The notes under the pieces are model-generated. The model had not been told where the DNA came from. It ran no database searches and saw only the letters and a list, made by a program, of their open reading frames with translations. A stretch of 61,417 nt of DNA. It comes from CAZYBU01 sp964645775 (GTDB lineage: Bacteria > Spirochaetota > UBA4802 > UBA5550). Where the stretch lies: contig CAZYBU010000020.1 of assembly GCA_964645775.1 (NCBI GenBank), positions 1-61,417 on the forward strand, in the 5' to 3' direction. Within the stretch, counting starts at the first letter, position 1, and each line of letters begins with the position of its first letter. Shown here one piece after another: positions 53,093 to 61,416 of the stretch. The translations under genes and the position numbers were made by a program.

Positions 53093-53750
53093 ATCCCTCG
53101 CTGTTACTTCCTTTCTTGGCCAGGTAATCGGCCTTATCGTTCTGGTTGCGACTCACGTGTTCTATCTGACAATCAGGTATGGCTTTCATCAGTTCGATGA
53201 CCGCTTTATAAAGGGGTTTCAGATCATCTTTCTTTACCTGGTATTCACCAAGAACCTGCTTTACGATCAGTTCCGAATCAGTGCGTATCCTCACCTTTCG
53301 TGTTTTAAAATAACCGGCGATCTTCAGGGCCTGGATAATGGCTTTATACTCCGCAAAGTTATTTGTCCGTTTACCTATATACCGGCTTACCTTTCCCACC
53401 TGGTGATCGTTTTCATCAAGAATCACGATCCCGACTCCTGCCGGTCCGGGGTTACCCCGGGAAGCGCCGTCCGTATAGATCACAAGGGAGGCCTCCAGGG
53501 GAACGGCTATCAGGTCCGCTCCCTCCATCATGCTCTGTGTTTCGAAATCATGCTTATTATCTCCTTCATCCTGCTTCCGTATGATTATTTTCTTCTTTGT
53601 TTTAGGCTTTTCATATTTTAATAGTATTTGCCTCGCTTCTTCCAAAACAGAAGCAACATCACCCGGTTTTACGTCAGCCATTTCGGCGATCTTATCCAGG
53701 CTCTTGCCTTCAGCGAGTAGCTGAAGGACTCTATCCATACTGAGCAGCAT
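53076..53750 (-). CDS. rnhA: Ribonuclease HI with an N-terminal extension
   Basis: A 224-residue protein whose C-terminal 135 residues are RNase HI, degrading RNA in RNA/DNA hybrids. All catalytic acids are present: YTDGASRGNPG, NNFAEYKAI, IRTDSELIV and NQNDKADYLA. An extra 85 residues precede it: a possible small helix-turn-helix (LLAEGKSLDKIAEMADVKPGDVASVLEEA, split by a turn) and a Lys-rich linker. GGAGG 7 nt upstream fixes the start at 53750; the frame is open further upstream inside nif3 but is shadow. 19 nt after nif3, overlapping recJ. Confidence 0.9.
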   Translation of the reverse strand: MLLSMDRVLQLLAEGKSLDKIAEMADVKPGDVASVLEEARQILLKYEKPKTKKKIIIRKQDEGDNKHDFETQSMMEGADLIAVPLEASLVIYTDGASRGNPGPAGVGIVILDENDHQVGKVSRYIGKRTNNFAEYKAIIQALKIAGYFKTRKVRIRTDSELIVKQVLGEYQVKKDDLKPLYKAVIELMKAIPDCQIEHVSRNQNDKADYLAKKGSNSEGYDRSR

Positions 53751-53769
53751 TACACAGCCTCCGGTGGTA

Positions 53770-54585
53770 TCAGGACTCATCCAGGGTGAAGACCTGAAAG
53801 GGATCCCTTTCTCTTTTCGATATGACACAGGAAACCGGCTGCCCTTCTTCCCCTTCTTTAAGGGAGCCTTCCAGCTCCCGGGCCAGGAAGGGAAGTAACA
53901 GTCGTTCCGTGGCGAAATGTCCCGCGTCCACCAGGGCAACGTTCCATTCCTCAGCTTCCTTCATGGTATGGTAGGTAAGGTCTCCTGTTATTATGACATC
54001 GGGATGATGAAGATGGATAATCTTTTCAACGGCCCCCTTCCCGGAACCGTTGAAAAATGCGAGACGATCGATTTTCCGGTCAGGATCCCCGCCGTACCGG
54101 AGGTTTTTCACCTCCAGTTGCCGGCTTATCTTTTGCAGAAGGTCTCGCAGCTTCACGGCTTCCCGTGCCGTGGAGAGGGATCCGAGACCGGGATGCATAT
54201 TCCCGGGCCGCTCAAATATGACGCCTTCCGGCTCAAAACCGAGAGACCTGCCCAGCCGGTCATAGAATGCGCGGTCCAGGTTGGTGTGAAGGGATATACA
54301 GCTTATCTCCCTTCGAACCAGTTCCATTATAAGCCTTCCCCGGGCGTCATCATCCCTCAGTCTCTTCAATCCGCTAAATATGAGGGGATGATGGGTTATG
54401 ATACAGCGGCAGTTCAGGTCCATGGCCTCCTGGAGAACCATCCGATCACAATCCAGGGCAATAAGGATATGATCTGTCTCTATCCCGCTGAAGAGCACCT
54501 GGGGTCCCGCGTTATCAAACTCTTCCTGCTCGGCGAATGGGAAAAGCCTGTTACAGATTTCGACGATTCTTTCAATAAGCATCAT
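53770..54585 (-). CDS. NIF3-like dinuclear metal-centre protein
   Basis: A 271-residue NIF3/YbgI-family protein. The metal ligands lie in CIITHHPLIF, SLHTNLD and VDAGHFATE, the three family motifs. The family forms hexameric rings with two metal ions; a GTP cyclohydrolase label in databases is old and unproven, and a role in DNA damage response or nucleotide metabolism is debated. Two adjacent ATGs compete for the start. First gene of an operon with rnhA and recJ, which fits a DNA maintenance link. Confidence 0.92.
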   Translation of the reverse strand: MMLIERIVEICNRLFPFAEQEEFDNAGPQVLFSGIETDHILIALDCDRMVLQEAMDLNCRCIITHHPLIFSGLKRLRDDDARGRLIMELVRREISCISLHTNLDRAFYDRLGRSLGFEPEGVIFERPGNMHPGLGSLSTAREAVKLRDLLQKISRQLEVKNLRYGGDPDRKIDRLAFFNGSGKGAVEKIIHLHHPDVIITGDLTYHTMKEAEEWNVALVDAGHFATERLLLPFLARELEGSLKEGEEGQPVSCVISKRERDPFQVFTLDES

Positions 54586-54651
54586 TGCATCCCGTGATTC
54601 TCTTCTATGTATATAACGCCGGGACAGCCCTGAATGAACAAGTTTTTTTTA

Positions 54652-55686
54652 CTATTCTATGAACATTGCGTCGCCATAAGAAAAAAAACGGTATTTTTCC
54701 CTGACGGCCTCTTCATAGGCTTTCATTATACAGTCGTATCCCGCGAAGGCGGCTACCAGCATAAGCAGAGTCGACCTGGGAGTATGAAAATTTGTTACAA
54801 GGGCGTCCACGGACGTGAACCTGCGGGGAGGATAAATAAAGATATCCGTGCTTCCCGAACCGCTCTTCCATCTGTTCCCATCACCGACCGATTCCAGCAC
54901 CCTGAGCACCGTTGTGCCCACGGCTACTATTCTTCCCCCTTTCCGGCGGGTTTTTTCCATCTCACGGACCGTATCCTCCGGCAGATGAAAATTTTCACTG
55001 TGCATCCTGTGCTCGTCGATATACCTGCATCTGACAGGCAGGAATGTCCCCCATGAAACATCCAGGTAGAGAGGAGAGACAGGAATCCCTTTTCGGCGCA
55101 CCTCGTCCAGGATGTGCGAAGTAAAATGAAGACCTGCCGTGGGGGCGGCCACGGCCTCCCCTCGTTCGGCATAGACTGTCTGATAGCGTTCAAAATCTTC
55201 CCGGTCCGCCTCCCTTCGAATATAAGGCGGGAGGGGCATGGATCCGACCCGGGAGAAGAGTTCGGGGGTCATGGGCCGGGAACACTTCACGATGATAGAA
55301 TCATCCTCCCGTCTCAGAACGTCAATGGTCAGGCCGGCCTCCTTCTCGCTGGTCAGTCGTTCACCCGGCATAAGACGCGCCGTGCGGTTTGATACAGTCT
55401 TCCATATATCCTCACCCAGCCGTTGCGTGAAAAGGAATTCAACCCGTCCACCGGTTCCCCTTGTAAAATAGACCCGGGCCTGAAGCACCTGAACCGCGTT
55501 TACGACCAGCAGATCATTTTCTCTCAGGAGACCAGGAATATCATGAAACTGGCGGTGGATAAACCGGCACTCCTTCCGTTCAAGGTGGAAGAGCCTGGCC
55601 CCCCCTCTTTTCAAGGAGGGCCTCTGGGCGATCAGTTCATCGGGAAGGTAAAAATCGAAATCGTCGAGGGTATAACGGCTACTCAT
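54652..55686 (-). CDS. queA: S-adenosylmethionine:tRNA ribosyltransferase-isomerase
   Basis: A 344-residue QueA that builds epoxyqueuosine on tRNA from 7-aminomethyl-7-deazaguanine, using the ribosyl part of SAM. YTLDDFDFYLPDELIAQRP opens the protein, and APTAGLHFT and NFHTPRSTLLMLVAAFAG are diagnostic. The usual NDTKVI(P/R)AR block is changed to NAVQVLQAR, which is unusual. The ATG overlaps the spoIID stop (TGATG), so it is coupled with the preceding lipoprotein gene. Other queuosine genes are not in the window. Confidence 0.93.
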   Translation of the reverse strand: MSSRYTLDDFDFYLPDELIAQRPSLKRGGARLFHLERKECRFIHRQFHDIPGLLRENDLLVVNAVQVLQARVYFTRGTGGRVEFLFTQRLGEDIWKTVSNRTARLMPGERLTSEKEAGLTIDVLRREDDSIIVKCSRPMTPELFSRVGSMPLPPYIRREADREDFERYQTVYAERGEAVAAPTAGLHFTSHILDEVRRKGIPVSPLYLDVSWGTFLPVRCRYIDEHRMHSENFHLPEDTVREMEKTRRKGGRIVAVGTTVLRVLESVGDGNRWKSGSGSTDIFIYPPRRFTSVDALVTNFHTPRSTLLMLVAAFAGYDCIMKAYEEAVREKYRFFSYGDAMFIE

Positions 55687-56810
55687 CAGTCCCGGACGCG
55701 CTCCAGGGATATTCCTTTATAATAGAATTTCAGGATCTCCTGCCACGTTGAGCCTTTCAGAGCCATTCCCCGGGCGCCCCATTGACACAGGCCGACTCCA
55801 TGTCCCCAGCCCCTTCCCTCAAAGATGATTGAATCACCCGCGCCCCGGGCGTCGAAGTAGAGACTTTTCAGCGTCTTGGGAGGGAATAGAAGACGGAACG
55901 TGTTCCCGGGAATTGTGAGGGTCCCCCGGGAATGTCGTATCCGGACCTGCACGACCCGGTCATTCCTTTTGTCAAAAGAGAGGCTTACTATCCCTTCGAT
56001 GTCCCTGTACTTTTTCCGCACATAGACTTCTATGTCTCGAATCAGTATCCTCTCCGGCCATTGAAAATGCTCCGAACCGGAGCAATAATCACATTTCACG
56101 CTCTCCAGGTAGGGTATATCTCCACCGTTCCATACGTCACTGTCATCCGCGGTTTTACCACCACAGGTGGAATGAAAGAGGGCCAGTATCGGCTTCCCCT
56201 CGTAGGTCATGATCGTGCCACGGGTCTTCGATACGGCCTTTGCCGTTCTTCTGTCCTCCGACGCGATCCCCTTATAAACCTGGGAGGAGGTGCCGGCTGA
56301 AACGTGATAGTTACCCTTTTTCCGTCCCATCTGATGGTATGCGTATGTCCTGGCCGCCACGGCCTGGGCCATAAGGGCGTCTTCCTCCCAACCTGCCGGA
56401 ATTTCAGAGGGAACAACACTCAGAAGGTACGATTCGACAGGGACAACGTTAATGACTGTGACGTTTTTTTCTACCCGGGAGACCTCCAGGGTTCCCCGGT
56501 AGACACTGTCATTAAACACCAGGAAACCGCTTTCGGAGGATATACGATAGGTGTCCGCGATAGATTCCGGTTTCATCACAACGGTCTTTCTGTCAAGACG
56601 ATAGAGTTCTTCTCCTTTTTGATCCCGCTTGATGATCATATCCCCTGTAGAGCCGAAACGGACAGGGTCGCTTCCGGTATACAGCAGCACCCGGAGAGGA
56701 GCGCTGGCATCAAACCGGGTCTCAATAAGCGTTCCCGTGGAGGAGCACCCCCAGGTGAAGAGAACCGGTATGGAAAGGAACAGCAATATGGACAACTTTC
56801 TGAAAAGCAT
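55686..56810 (-). CDS. SpoIID/LytB-domain lipoprotein
   Basis: A 374-residue exported protein. The signal ends in TWGC (Cys22), so it is lipid-anchored. The SpoIID/LytB domain follows, with NVVPVESYLLSVVPSEIPAGW, ALMAQAVAARTYAYH, STCGGKTADDSDVW and the closing GHGVGLCQWGARGMA. SpoIID in Bacillus is a lytic transglycosylase for peptidoglycan; in non-sporulating bacteria such proteins probably remodel cell wall. The ATG at 56810 lies 7 nt after the xerD stop; upstream in-frame sequence is antisense-like shadow within xerD. Middle gene of xerD-spoIID-queA. Confidence 0.9.
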   Translation of the reverse strand: MLFRKLSILLFLSIPVLFTWGCSSTGTLIETRFDASAPLRVLLYTGSDPVRFGSTGDMIIKRDQKGEELYRLDRKTVVMKPESIADTYRISSESGFLVFNDSVYRGTLEVSRVEKNVTVINVVPVESYLLSVVPSEIPAGWEEDALMAQAVAARTYAYHQMGRKKGNYHVSAGTSSQVYKGIASEDRRTAKAVSKTRGTIMTYEGKPILALFHSTCGGKTADDSDVWNGGDIPYLESVKCDYCSGSEHFQWPERILIRDIEVYVRKKYRDIEGIVSLSFDKRNDRVVQVRIRHSRGTLTIPGNTFRLLFPPKTLKSLYFDARGAGDSIIFEGRGWGHGVGLCQWGARGMALKGSTWQEILKFYYKGISLERVRD

Positions 56811-56817
56811 CGGCTGA

Positions 56818-57711
56818 TTACCCTTTTGGATGATGTTTCTTGTGAATTTCCTGGAGCTGTTTACGGGCCATATGGGTATAGACCTGGGTCGTCGATATAT
56901 CGACATGCCCGAGAAGTTCCTGGACAGATCTGAGATCGGCGCCGTTTTCCAGCATATGCGTGGCAAAGGAATGGCGAAGGGTGTGGGGCGTTATATTTTT
57001 CTTGATCCCTGATCGTTCCACGTAATTCTTCAAAAGCCTCCAGACGCTTTTTCTGTTAAGCATGGAGCCCTTCTTGCTTATGAACAGGAACTCGCTTTCC
57101 CTGATTCCGAGAATTACGGGTCTCGATTCCCGGATATACCTGTTCAGAAGCCGAACCGCTTCATCCCCGATGGGAACGATTCTCTCCCGGTTCCCCTTCC
57201 CCATAATGGATATCTCCCCCGCCCTGCTGTCGTAGTCGAGATGCTTGAGCTCTATGGCCTCTGTGATACGGAGTCCGCAGGAATAGAGAAGCTCAAAGAT
57301 GGTTTTGTCTCGAAGCTGAAAAGGATCATCTTCCGAAATCGATGAGAAGAGACGGTTAACCTCCTCTTCCGTGAGATAATCAGGAAGACTCCGTTCAATC
57401 TGAGGAGACTCAATCTTAACCGTGGGATTGTCAACCTCTTCCATGCTCGAAGAGATAAAATTGTAAAACTGCCGAATAGCGGCAAGGGACCGTGCCAGGG
57501 TCCGGGATGAGTTATTCTTTTTTGTCTTCTCATGTTTCAGGAACAGCTGAACGTCTTCCCGGGTAGCTTTCAGGATATCCTTGTTCATGCCCGCAAGAAA
57601 ATCATTAAATTTCCTGATATCGTAGGTGTAGGAGTAAATCGAATTGTTCGAAAGACCCTTTTCCACCTGTAAAAATTTCTGAAACCGCGTGATTGCCTGG
57701 ACCTCTTTCAC
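56818..57711 (-). CDS. xerD: Tyrosine site-specific recombinase, XerC/D type
   Basis: A 297-residue recombinase with the exact XerD layout: a SAM-like N-terminal core-binding domain (to about 100) and a catalytic domain with Arg (GLRITEAIEL), Lys (GKGNRER), H-x2-R (HTLRHSFATHML), His (GHVDISTTQ) and nucleophile Tyr (TTQVYTHM). The normal role is resolving chromosome dimers at dif. The start is GTG with GAGGTGAGG upstream. Its housekeeping context and length argue against a mobile-element integrase. Confidence 0.92.
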   Translation of the reverse strand: MKEVQAITRFQKFLQVEKGLSNNSIYSYTYDIRKFNDFLAGMNKDILKATREDVQLFLKHEKTKKNNSSRTLARSLAAIRQFYNFISSSMEEVDNPTVKIESPQIERSLPDYLTEEEVNRLFSSISEDDPFQLRDKTIFELLYSCGLRITEAIELKHLDYDSRAGEISIMGKGNRERIVPIGDEAVRLLNRYIRESRPVILGIRESEFLFISKKGSMLNRKSVWRLLKNYVERSGIKKNITPHTLRHSFATHMLENGADLRSVQELLGHVDISTTQVYTHMARKQLQEIHKKHHPKG

Positions 57712-57920
57712 GACCTCACCTCTTTTTCATGATGCGTTACACTCCAACCACCGCACATCTACCAGGCCGCAGAGGACCATCTTTATTCTATTTTATATAT
57801 TAAATATCGGTGTAGCCGGATTATGTCTTAAATTATGTCCTGCATTAAATGAAAAAAAAAGAGATAACGTGTTACATTAATCTACGGCGGTCTCTGGCAG
57901 GATGGACGATGGTATGGATA

Positions 57921-58760
57921 CTATTTTCGCTGAGAGGACTTCTTCTTATTCTTCGAAGAAGCGGTTTGCCTGGATCGGTCGGTATTTTTTGCTTTTGCCG
58001 GAGTTTTCTTTGTCTGTTTCTTTGAAGACCCGAAGGGACTCTTACTTTTCTTTCCGCTCTTTCGTACGGGAGAATCCTCTATCACATAACCGTCACGGAA
58101 ACGAATGACTCTGTCCGTATGCAGGGCAACGTCATCCTCGTGCGTAACCATGACAATAGTTATGCCCATTTCCCGATTGAGCCGGGTGAAAAGTTCCATT
58201 ATCTCACCGGTTGTTCTGGAATCGAGGTTTCCGGTAGGCTCATCTGCCAGTATGATAGAGGGTTCATTGATAAGAGAACGTGCGATAGCTACCCTCTGTT
58301 GCTCTCCACCTGAAAGCTTGGAAGGCTGATGGTCCTCTCTTCCTCCCAGTCCCACCATGGAGAGAAACCCCTTCGCTCTCCTGCTGAGCTCCTCGGAAGA
58401 GACTCCTCCCAGGTAAAAAAGGGGCAGTTCCACGTTCTCCAGCGCGGAAGTTCTGGGCAGCAGATTGAAACCCTGGAAAACAAAGCCTATCTTCCGGTTC
58501 CTGATTTCAGCTTTTTTATCATCGTCAAGGGTACTTCCGTCGATACCGTCGAGATAATAGGAACCGGATGTGGGAGTATCCAGAAAACCGAGTATATTCA
58601 TGAGGGTCGATTTCCCGGAACCGGAAGCCCCCATGATAGAGAGGTATTCTCCGTGTTTGACGTCAAAGTTCACGTCATTCAGGGCATGTACCTTTACCTC
58701 GTCACTCAGGTCGTAGACCTTGTAGAGTTGACGGATATCTATGACTGGCCGTTTCGTCAT
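57921..58760 (-). CDS. LolD/MacB-type ABC transporter ATPase with a Lys-rich tail
   Basis: A 279-residue ATPase of the MacB/LolD/FtsE group: Walker A GASGSGKST, signature LSGGEQQR, Walker B ILADEPTG and H-loop MVTHE. The family normally ends near residue 230; here a 46-residue Lys/Ser-rich tail (234-279) follows, perhaps a flexible or nucleic-acid or membrane contact. It overlaps the adaptor gene by 4 nt (ATGA). No permease gene follows: 209 nt later comes xerD. The ATPase may serve a permease elsewhere. Confidence 0.88.
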   Translation of the reverse strand: MTKRPVIDIRQLYKVYDLSDEVKVHALNDVNFDVKHGEYLSIMGASGSGKSTLMNILGFLDTPTSGSYYLDGIDGSTLDDDKKAEIRNRKIGFVFQGFNLLPRTSALENVELPLFYLGGVSSEELSRRAKGFLSMVGLGGREDHQPSKLSGGEQQRVAIARSLINEPSIILADEPTGNLDSRTTGEIMELFTRLNREMGITIVMVTHEDDVALHTDRVIRFRDGYVIEDSPVRKSGKKSKSPFGSSKKQTKKTPAKAKNTDRSRQTASSKNKKKSSQRK

Positions 58761-59848
58761 TTTTTTACCTGAATCTTGACCAGGACATCTTCCCCTTTTT
58801 CCAGACCACTCAGTATCTCAGCGTACATGTCACCCACAATGCCGGTCTTAACCTCAACCTTCCTGGCGGGAAATTTACCGGAGAGGGAGAAGTCCTTCTT
58901 CCAGATAAAACTCTTGCCCGGTTCATACGGTTCGTTCTTCGGATTTACGTTGAGAGCCTGGGTCGGAACACGGAGAACATTCTCCCTCCTGCCCACAAAG
59001 ATCGTTGCCGTGGCAGTCATTCCCGGCTTAAGCATGTTTTCCGGGTTTTCGCACATTACTACCGACTGGTAGGATACAACGCCGGAGACCTTGACCGGTT
59101 TTATGCGGACCTGCCTGATGGTCCCTTCAAACTCCCGTCCCGGAAACGCGGAAACGGTGAAGGTAACCTTCTGCCCGCTCTCTATAAAACCGATATCCCC
59201 TTCATCCACATGAACAATGAGCTCCATCCGGTCAAAGCTTTCTACAACCTCGAAAAGAGGTGTCCCTTTTTCCACGGGACGGGTCTCCTCGCCGTAACGC
59301 GCGACAACAATGCCGGAAACGGGAGACTTCACCGTCAGGTTCCGCTGCATCTGGCGGGCATTCTGATAATCCATCTGAACCTGACGGTAGGCGCTCAGGG
59401 CCTTCTTGTACTGGATCTCAGCCAGTTCAAGGCCCTGCTTTGATATCAGGTCCTCCTTGAAGAGTCTCTGTTTTCCCTCCCATTCACGACGAGCCGCCTC
59501 CAGGTTCAAACGTGCGCTTTCATAGCCAGCTTCAAGTTTTTTCAGGCGAGTCTCCATCTCCTCTGAAGAGAGACGGGCAAGCACCTCTCCATTTTTTACC
59601 CTGTCATTATAATCTGCGTGCAGTTTTTTAATAATTCCATCGACCTTACTCAGTACGATCCTGACATCAATAAGACTGAGTTTTCCTGTGGATGTTATAG
59701 TCTTAACAACATCACCCCGGTCACTCTTCTTGAAAACATAGTCCTTTTTATCTTCCTCTCCACAACCTCGGCCGACAAGGATAATAACAACGATAAGGAT
59801 AACGGCCACAGCCACGGTCAGTACTATTTTTTGTCCTAACGTCGACAT
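58757..59848 (-). CDS. MacA/HlyD-family periplasmic adaptor
   Basis: A 363-residue membrane-fusion protein. One N-terminal transmembrane helix (about 8-28) anchors it; a barrel-sandwich domain is split by a long coiled-coil hairpin (about 90-180) ending in RNLTVKSPVSGIVVARYGEETRPVEKG; beta-barrel and membrane-proximal domains follow (MLKPGMTATATIFVGRRENVLRVPTQAL). It would bridge the ABC transporter to TolC. GAGGAGA stands just before the ATG; 13 nt overlap with tolC and 4 nt with the ATPase gene indicate coupling. Confidence 0.9.
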   Translation of the reverse strand: MSTLGQKIVLTVAVAVILIVVIILVGRGCGEEDKKDYVFKKSDRGDVVKTITSTGKLSLIDVRIVLSKVDGIIKKLHADYNDRVKNGEVLARLSSEEMETRLKKLEAGYESARLNLEAARREWEGKQRLFKEDLISKQGLELAEIQYKKALSAYRQVQMDYQNARQMQRNLTVKSPVSGIVVARYGEETRPVEKGTPLFEVVESFDRMELIVHVDEGDIGFIESGQKVTFTVSAFPGREFEGTIRQVRIKPVKVSGVVSYQSVVMCENPENMLKPGMTATATIFVGRRENVLRVPTQALNVNPKNEPYEPGKSFIWKKDFSLSGKFPARKVEVKTGIVGDMYAEILSGLEKGEDVLVKIQVKK

Positions 59849-61194
59849 ATTCTCTCCTCATCCACCCCTATTATGTTAGCCAGGGTGGCCAGTGTCATCA
59901 TGTAGGTATACCTTGCCTTTACGTGAGCTATCTTTGCAGTCAGGATACCTCTCTCTGCTTCCTGAAGTTCAAACTGGGAAGCCGCCCCGCTTTCGTAGCT
60001 CCTGGTGGCAAGAAGAAGGTGCTTTTCCGTGTCAGAGATCATTTTCTCGGAGAGAGAGATCCTGTTCTTAAGGTTGTCCATCGCCTGAAGGTTATTGGCT
60101 ATCATGTTTTTCAGGTTCAACCTGACGTCCTTTTCCTCGTATACCATTCTGTTGAAATTCGCCTTTGCCGAATCGATCTTTGCACCGATAGCGCCGCCGT
60201 GGTAAATCGGAACTTTCGCCTCAAAGGTCCAGGTAAATACCGGAGCCCAGTTCGATGGGTAGAAGTTTTCCTGTATGTCCTCGAAACCGTAGAGCTTGGA
60301 GTTTTCCACTCCCAGAGCGAAATGCAGGGCGACACTGGGATACCTGCCCGCTTTCTCGATTTCCACCTTCTTTCTCTGTATCCTCTTCTTTACTTCAAAA
60401 ACCTGTAGGGCGGGACTGAATATTTCAGCAAACCGGAAAAGTTCATCCTCATTATATCTGACCTCGGGCAGCTTTCCCTTCTCCGGGACCTCAATCTCCA
60501 CGTCCTGGGGAGGGATACCCATGGCGCTGAAAAGCTGACGCCTCTTAAACGCTGCCTGGTTTTCCGCCTCCTCGTAATTCATAAGGTTTTCGGAGTATTT
60601 AACTTCCGTTTGGCTTACATCCAGGATAGGTCTCTGTCCCAGACGATAGAGTCTTCTCATCTTTTCAAGTTTTTCCTGTATATTATCAAGAAGACGTTTC
60701 TGGAATTCCATGATATCTCGCGCCAGAAGAAACTCATAGTAGGCCTTTTTCACGTTAAAAACCATGTCCCGTTTCTGTTTTTGAATGTTCAGCCTGGAAA
60801 GGTCGACTGTCATCCGGGCGGCCTCTTCCGTTCCTTTTCGTTTTCCGTCATAGAGAAGGTAGCTTACCGTCACACCGGTGAAAAGTCCGATATCGGTATC
60901 TACACCCGGCACCCGGACCACTCCCGTTGAGGTATCCTCCGAACTCAATCGTTCGATTGTTTTTATATGGCCCTCTATGCCGATATTGTTCCGTGCCGTA
61001 GTCAGCCTGTACTGGCTGAGTGCGTGTTTTCTCTCTTCCTCGCTCACCTGAAGAATGGGATTATTATCAAGAGCCAGACGGATACAAGTATCAAGGCTCA
61101 GGCTTTCCTCGCTTGACAACAGTGGAATGGAGAGAAACAGCACTGAAAACAGTACCCAGAAGACTCGCTTGAAGAGATATCGTATAGGGGTCAT
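59836..61194 (-). CDS. TolC-family outer membrane efflux protein
   Basis: A 452-residue outer-membrane channel protein. A signal (to about LLSS) is followed by two OEP repeats of long helices, starting with LSLDTCIRLALDNNP, and containing YEFLLARDIMEFQKRLLD and the paired second repeat YRLGQRPILDVSQTEVKYSE. It forms the trimeric exit duct for the adaptor/ATPase encoded downstream. First gene of the tripartite operon; a TTGACA box lies 63 nt upstream. Confidence 0.9.
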   Translation of the reverse strand: MTPIRYLFKRVFWVLFSVLFLSIPLLSSEESLSLDTCIRLALDNNPILQVSEEERKHALSQYRLTTARNNIGIEGHIKTIERLSSEDTSTGVVRVPGVDTDIGLFTGVTVSYLLYDGKRKGTEEAARMTVDLSRLNIQKQKRDMVFNVKKAYYEFLLARDIMEFQKRLLDNIQEKLEKMRRLYRLGQRPILDVSQTEVKYSENLMNYEEAENQAAFKRRQLFSAMGIPPQDVEIEVPEKGKLPEVRYNEDELFRFAEIFSPALQVFEVKKRIQRKKVEIEKAGRYPSVALHFALGVENSKLYGFEDIQENFYPSNWAPVFTWTFEAKVPIYHGGAIGAKIDSAKANFNRMVYEEKDVRLNLKNMIANNLQAMDNLKNRISLSEKMISDTEKHLLLATRSYESGAASQFELQEAERGILTAKIAHVKARYTYMMTLATLANIIGVDEERICRR

Positions 61195-61256
61195 TGAATG
61201 GTTCGGTCAATCCGGATGAAATCTGATGAATCAATGAACAGTACAATCGTGGTGAC

Positions 61257-61262
61257 TGTCAA
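61257..61262 (-). promoter_or_regulatory. -35 box of the tolC operon
   Basis: TTGACA on the minus strand. No good -10 box is seen 16-18 nt downstream (GTTCAT is the best), so the call is tentative. Confidence 0.3.
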
Positions 61263-61298
61263 TAAAATTACGTTTATCTATAAAATATTAAAATCTGT

Positions 61299-61304
61299 TT
61301 GACA
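61299..61304 (+). promoter_or_regulatory. -35 box of the tRNA-Thr promoter
   Basis: TTGACA, 39 nt upstream of the tRNA. The -10 region around 61322-61328 (AATACA) is weak, which is not rare for tRNA promoters. Confidence 0.35.
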
Positions 61305-61343
61305 CAGAAAGGCCCCTGTTGAATACAGTTATTCCAGCGTTCC

Positions 61344-61416
61344 GCTGGCGTAGCTCAATTGGTAGAGCAGCTGATTTGTAATCAGCAGGTTGCGGGTTCA
61401 AGTCCCATCGCCAGCT
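61344..61416 (+). tRNA. tRNA-Thr (anticodon TGT)
   Basis: 73 nt. Acceptor GCTGGCG pairs with CGCCAGC, followed by discriminator T. The D arm (AGCTCAATTGGTAGAGC), the anticodon stem GCTGA/TCAGC with loop TTTGTAA, and a T arm with GGTTCAAGTCC all fold canonically. The anticodon TGT reads ACA and other Thr codons. A CCA end cannot be judged because the window stops one base later. Confidence 0.93.

Noticed and set aside
56818..57711. xerD as part of an integrated mobile element
   Set aside because: Standard XerD length and motifs, a housekeeping operon, no att-like direct repeats and no phage or plasmid genes nearby.
57852..57880. Terminator after the ABC ATPase (nine T on the minus strand)
   Set aside because: The only stem next to the T-run is TAAC/GTTA, too weak to call a terminator.
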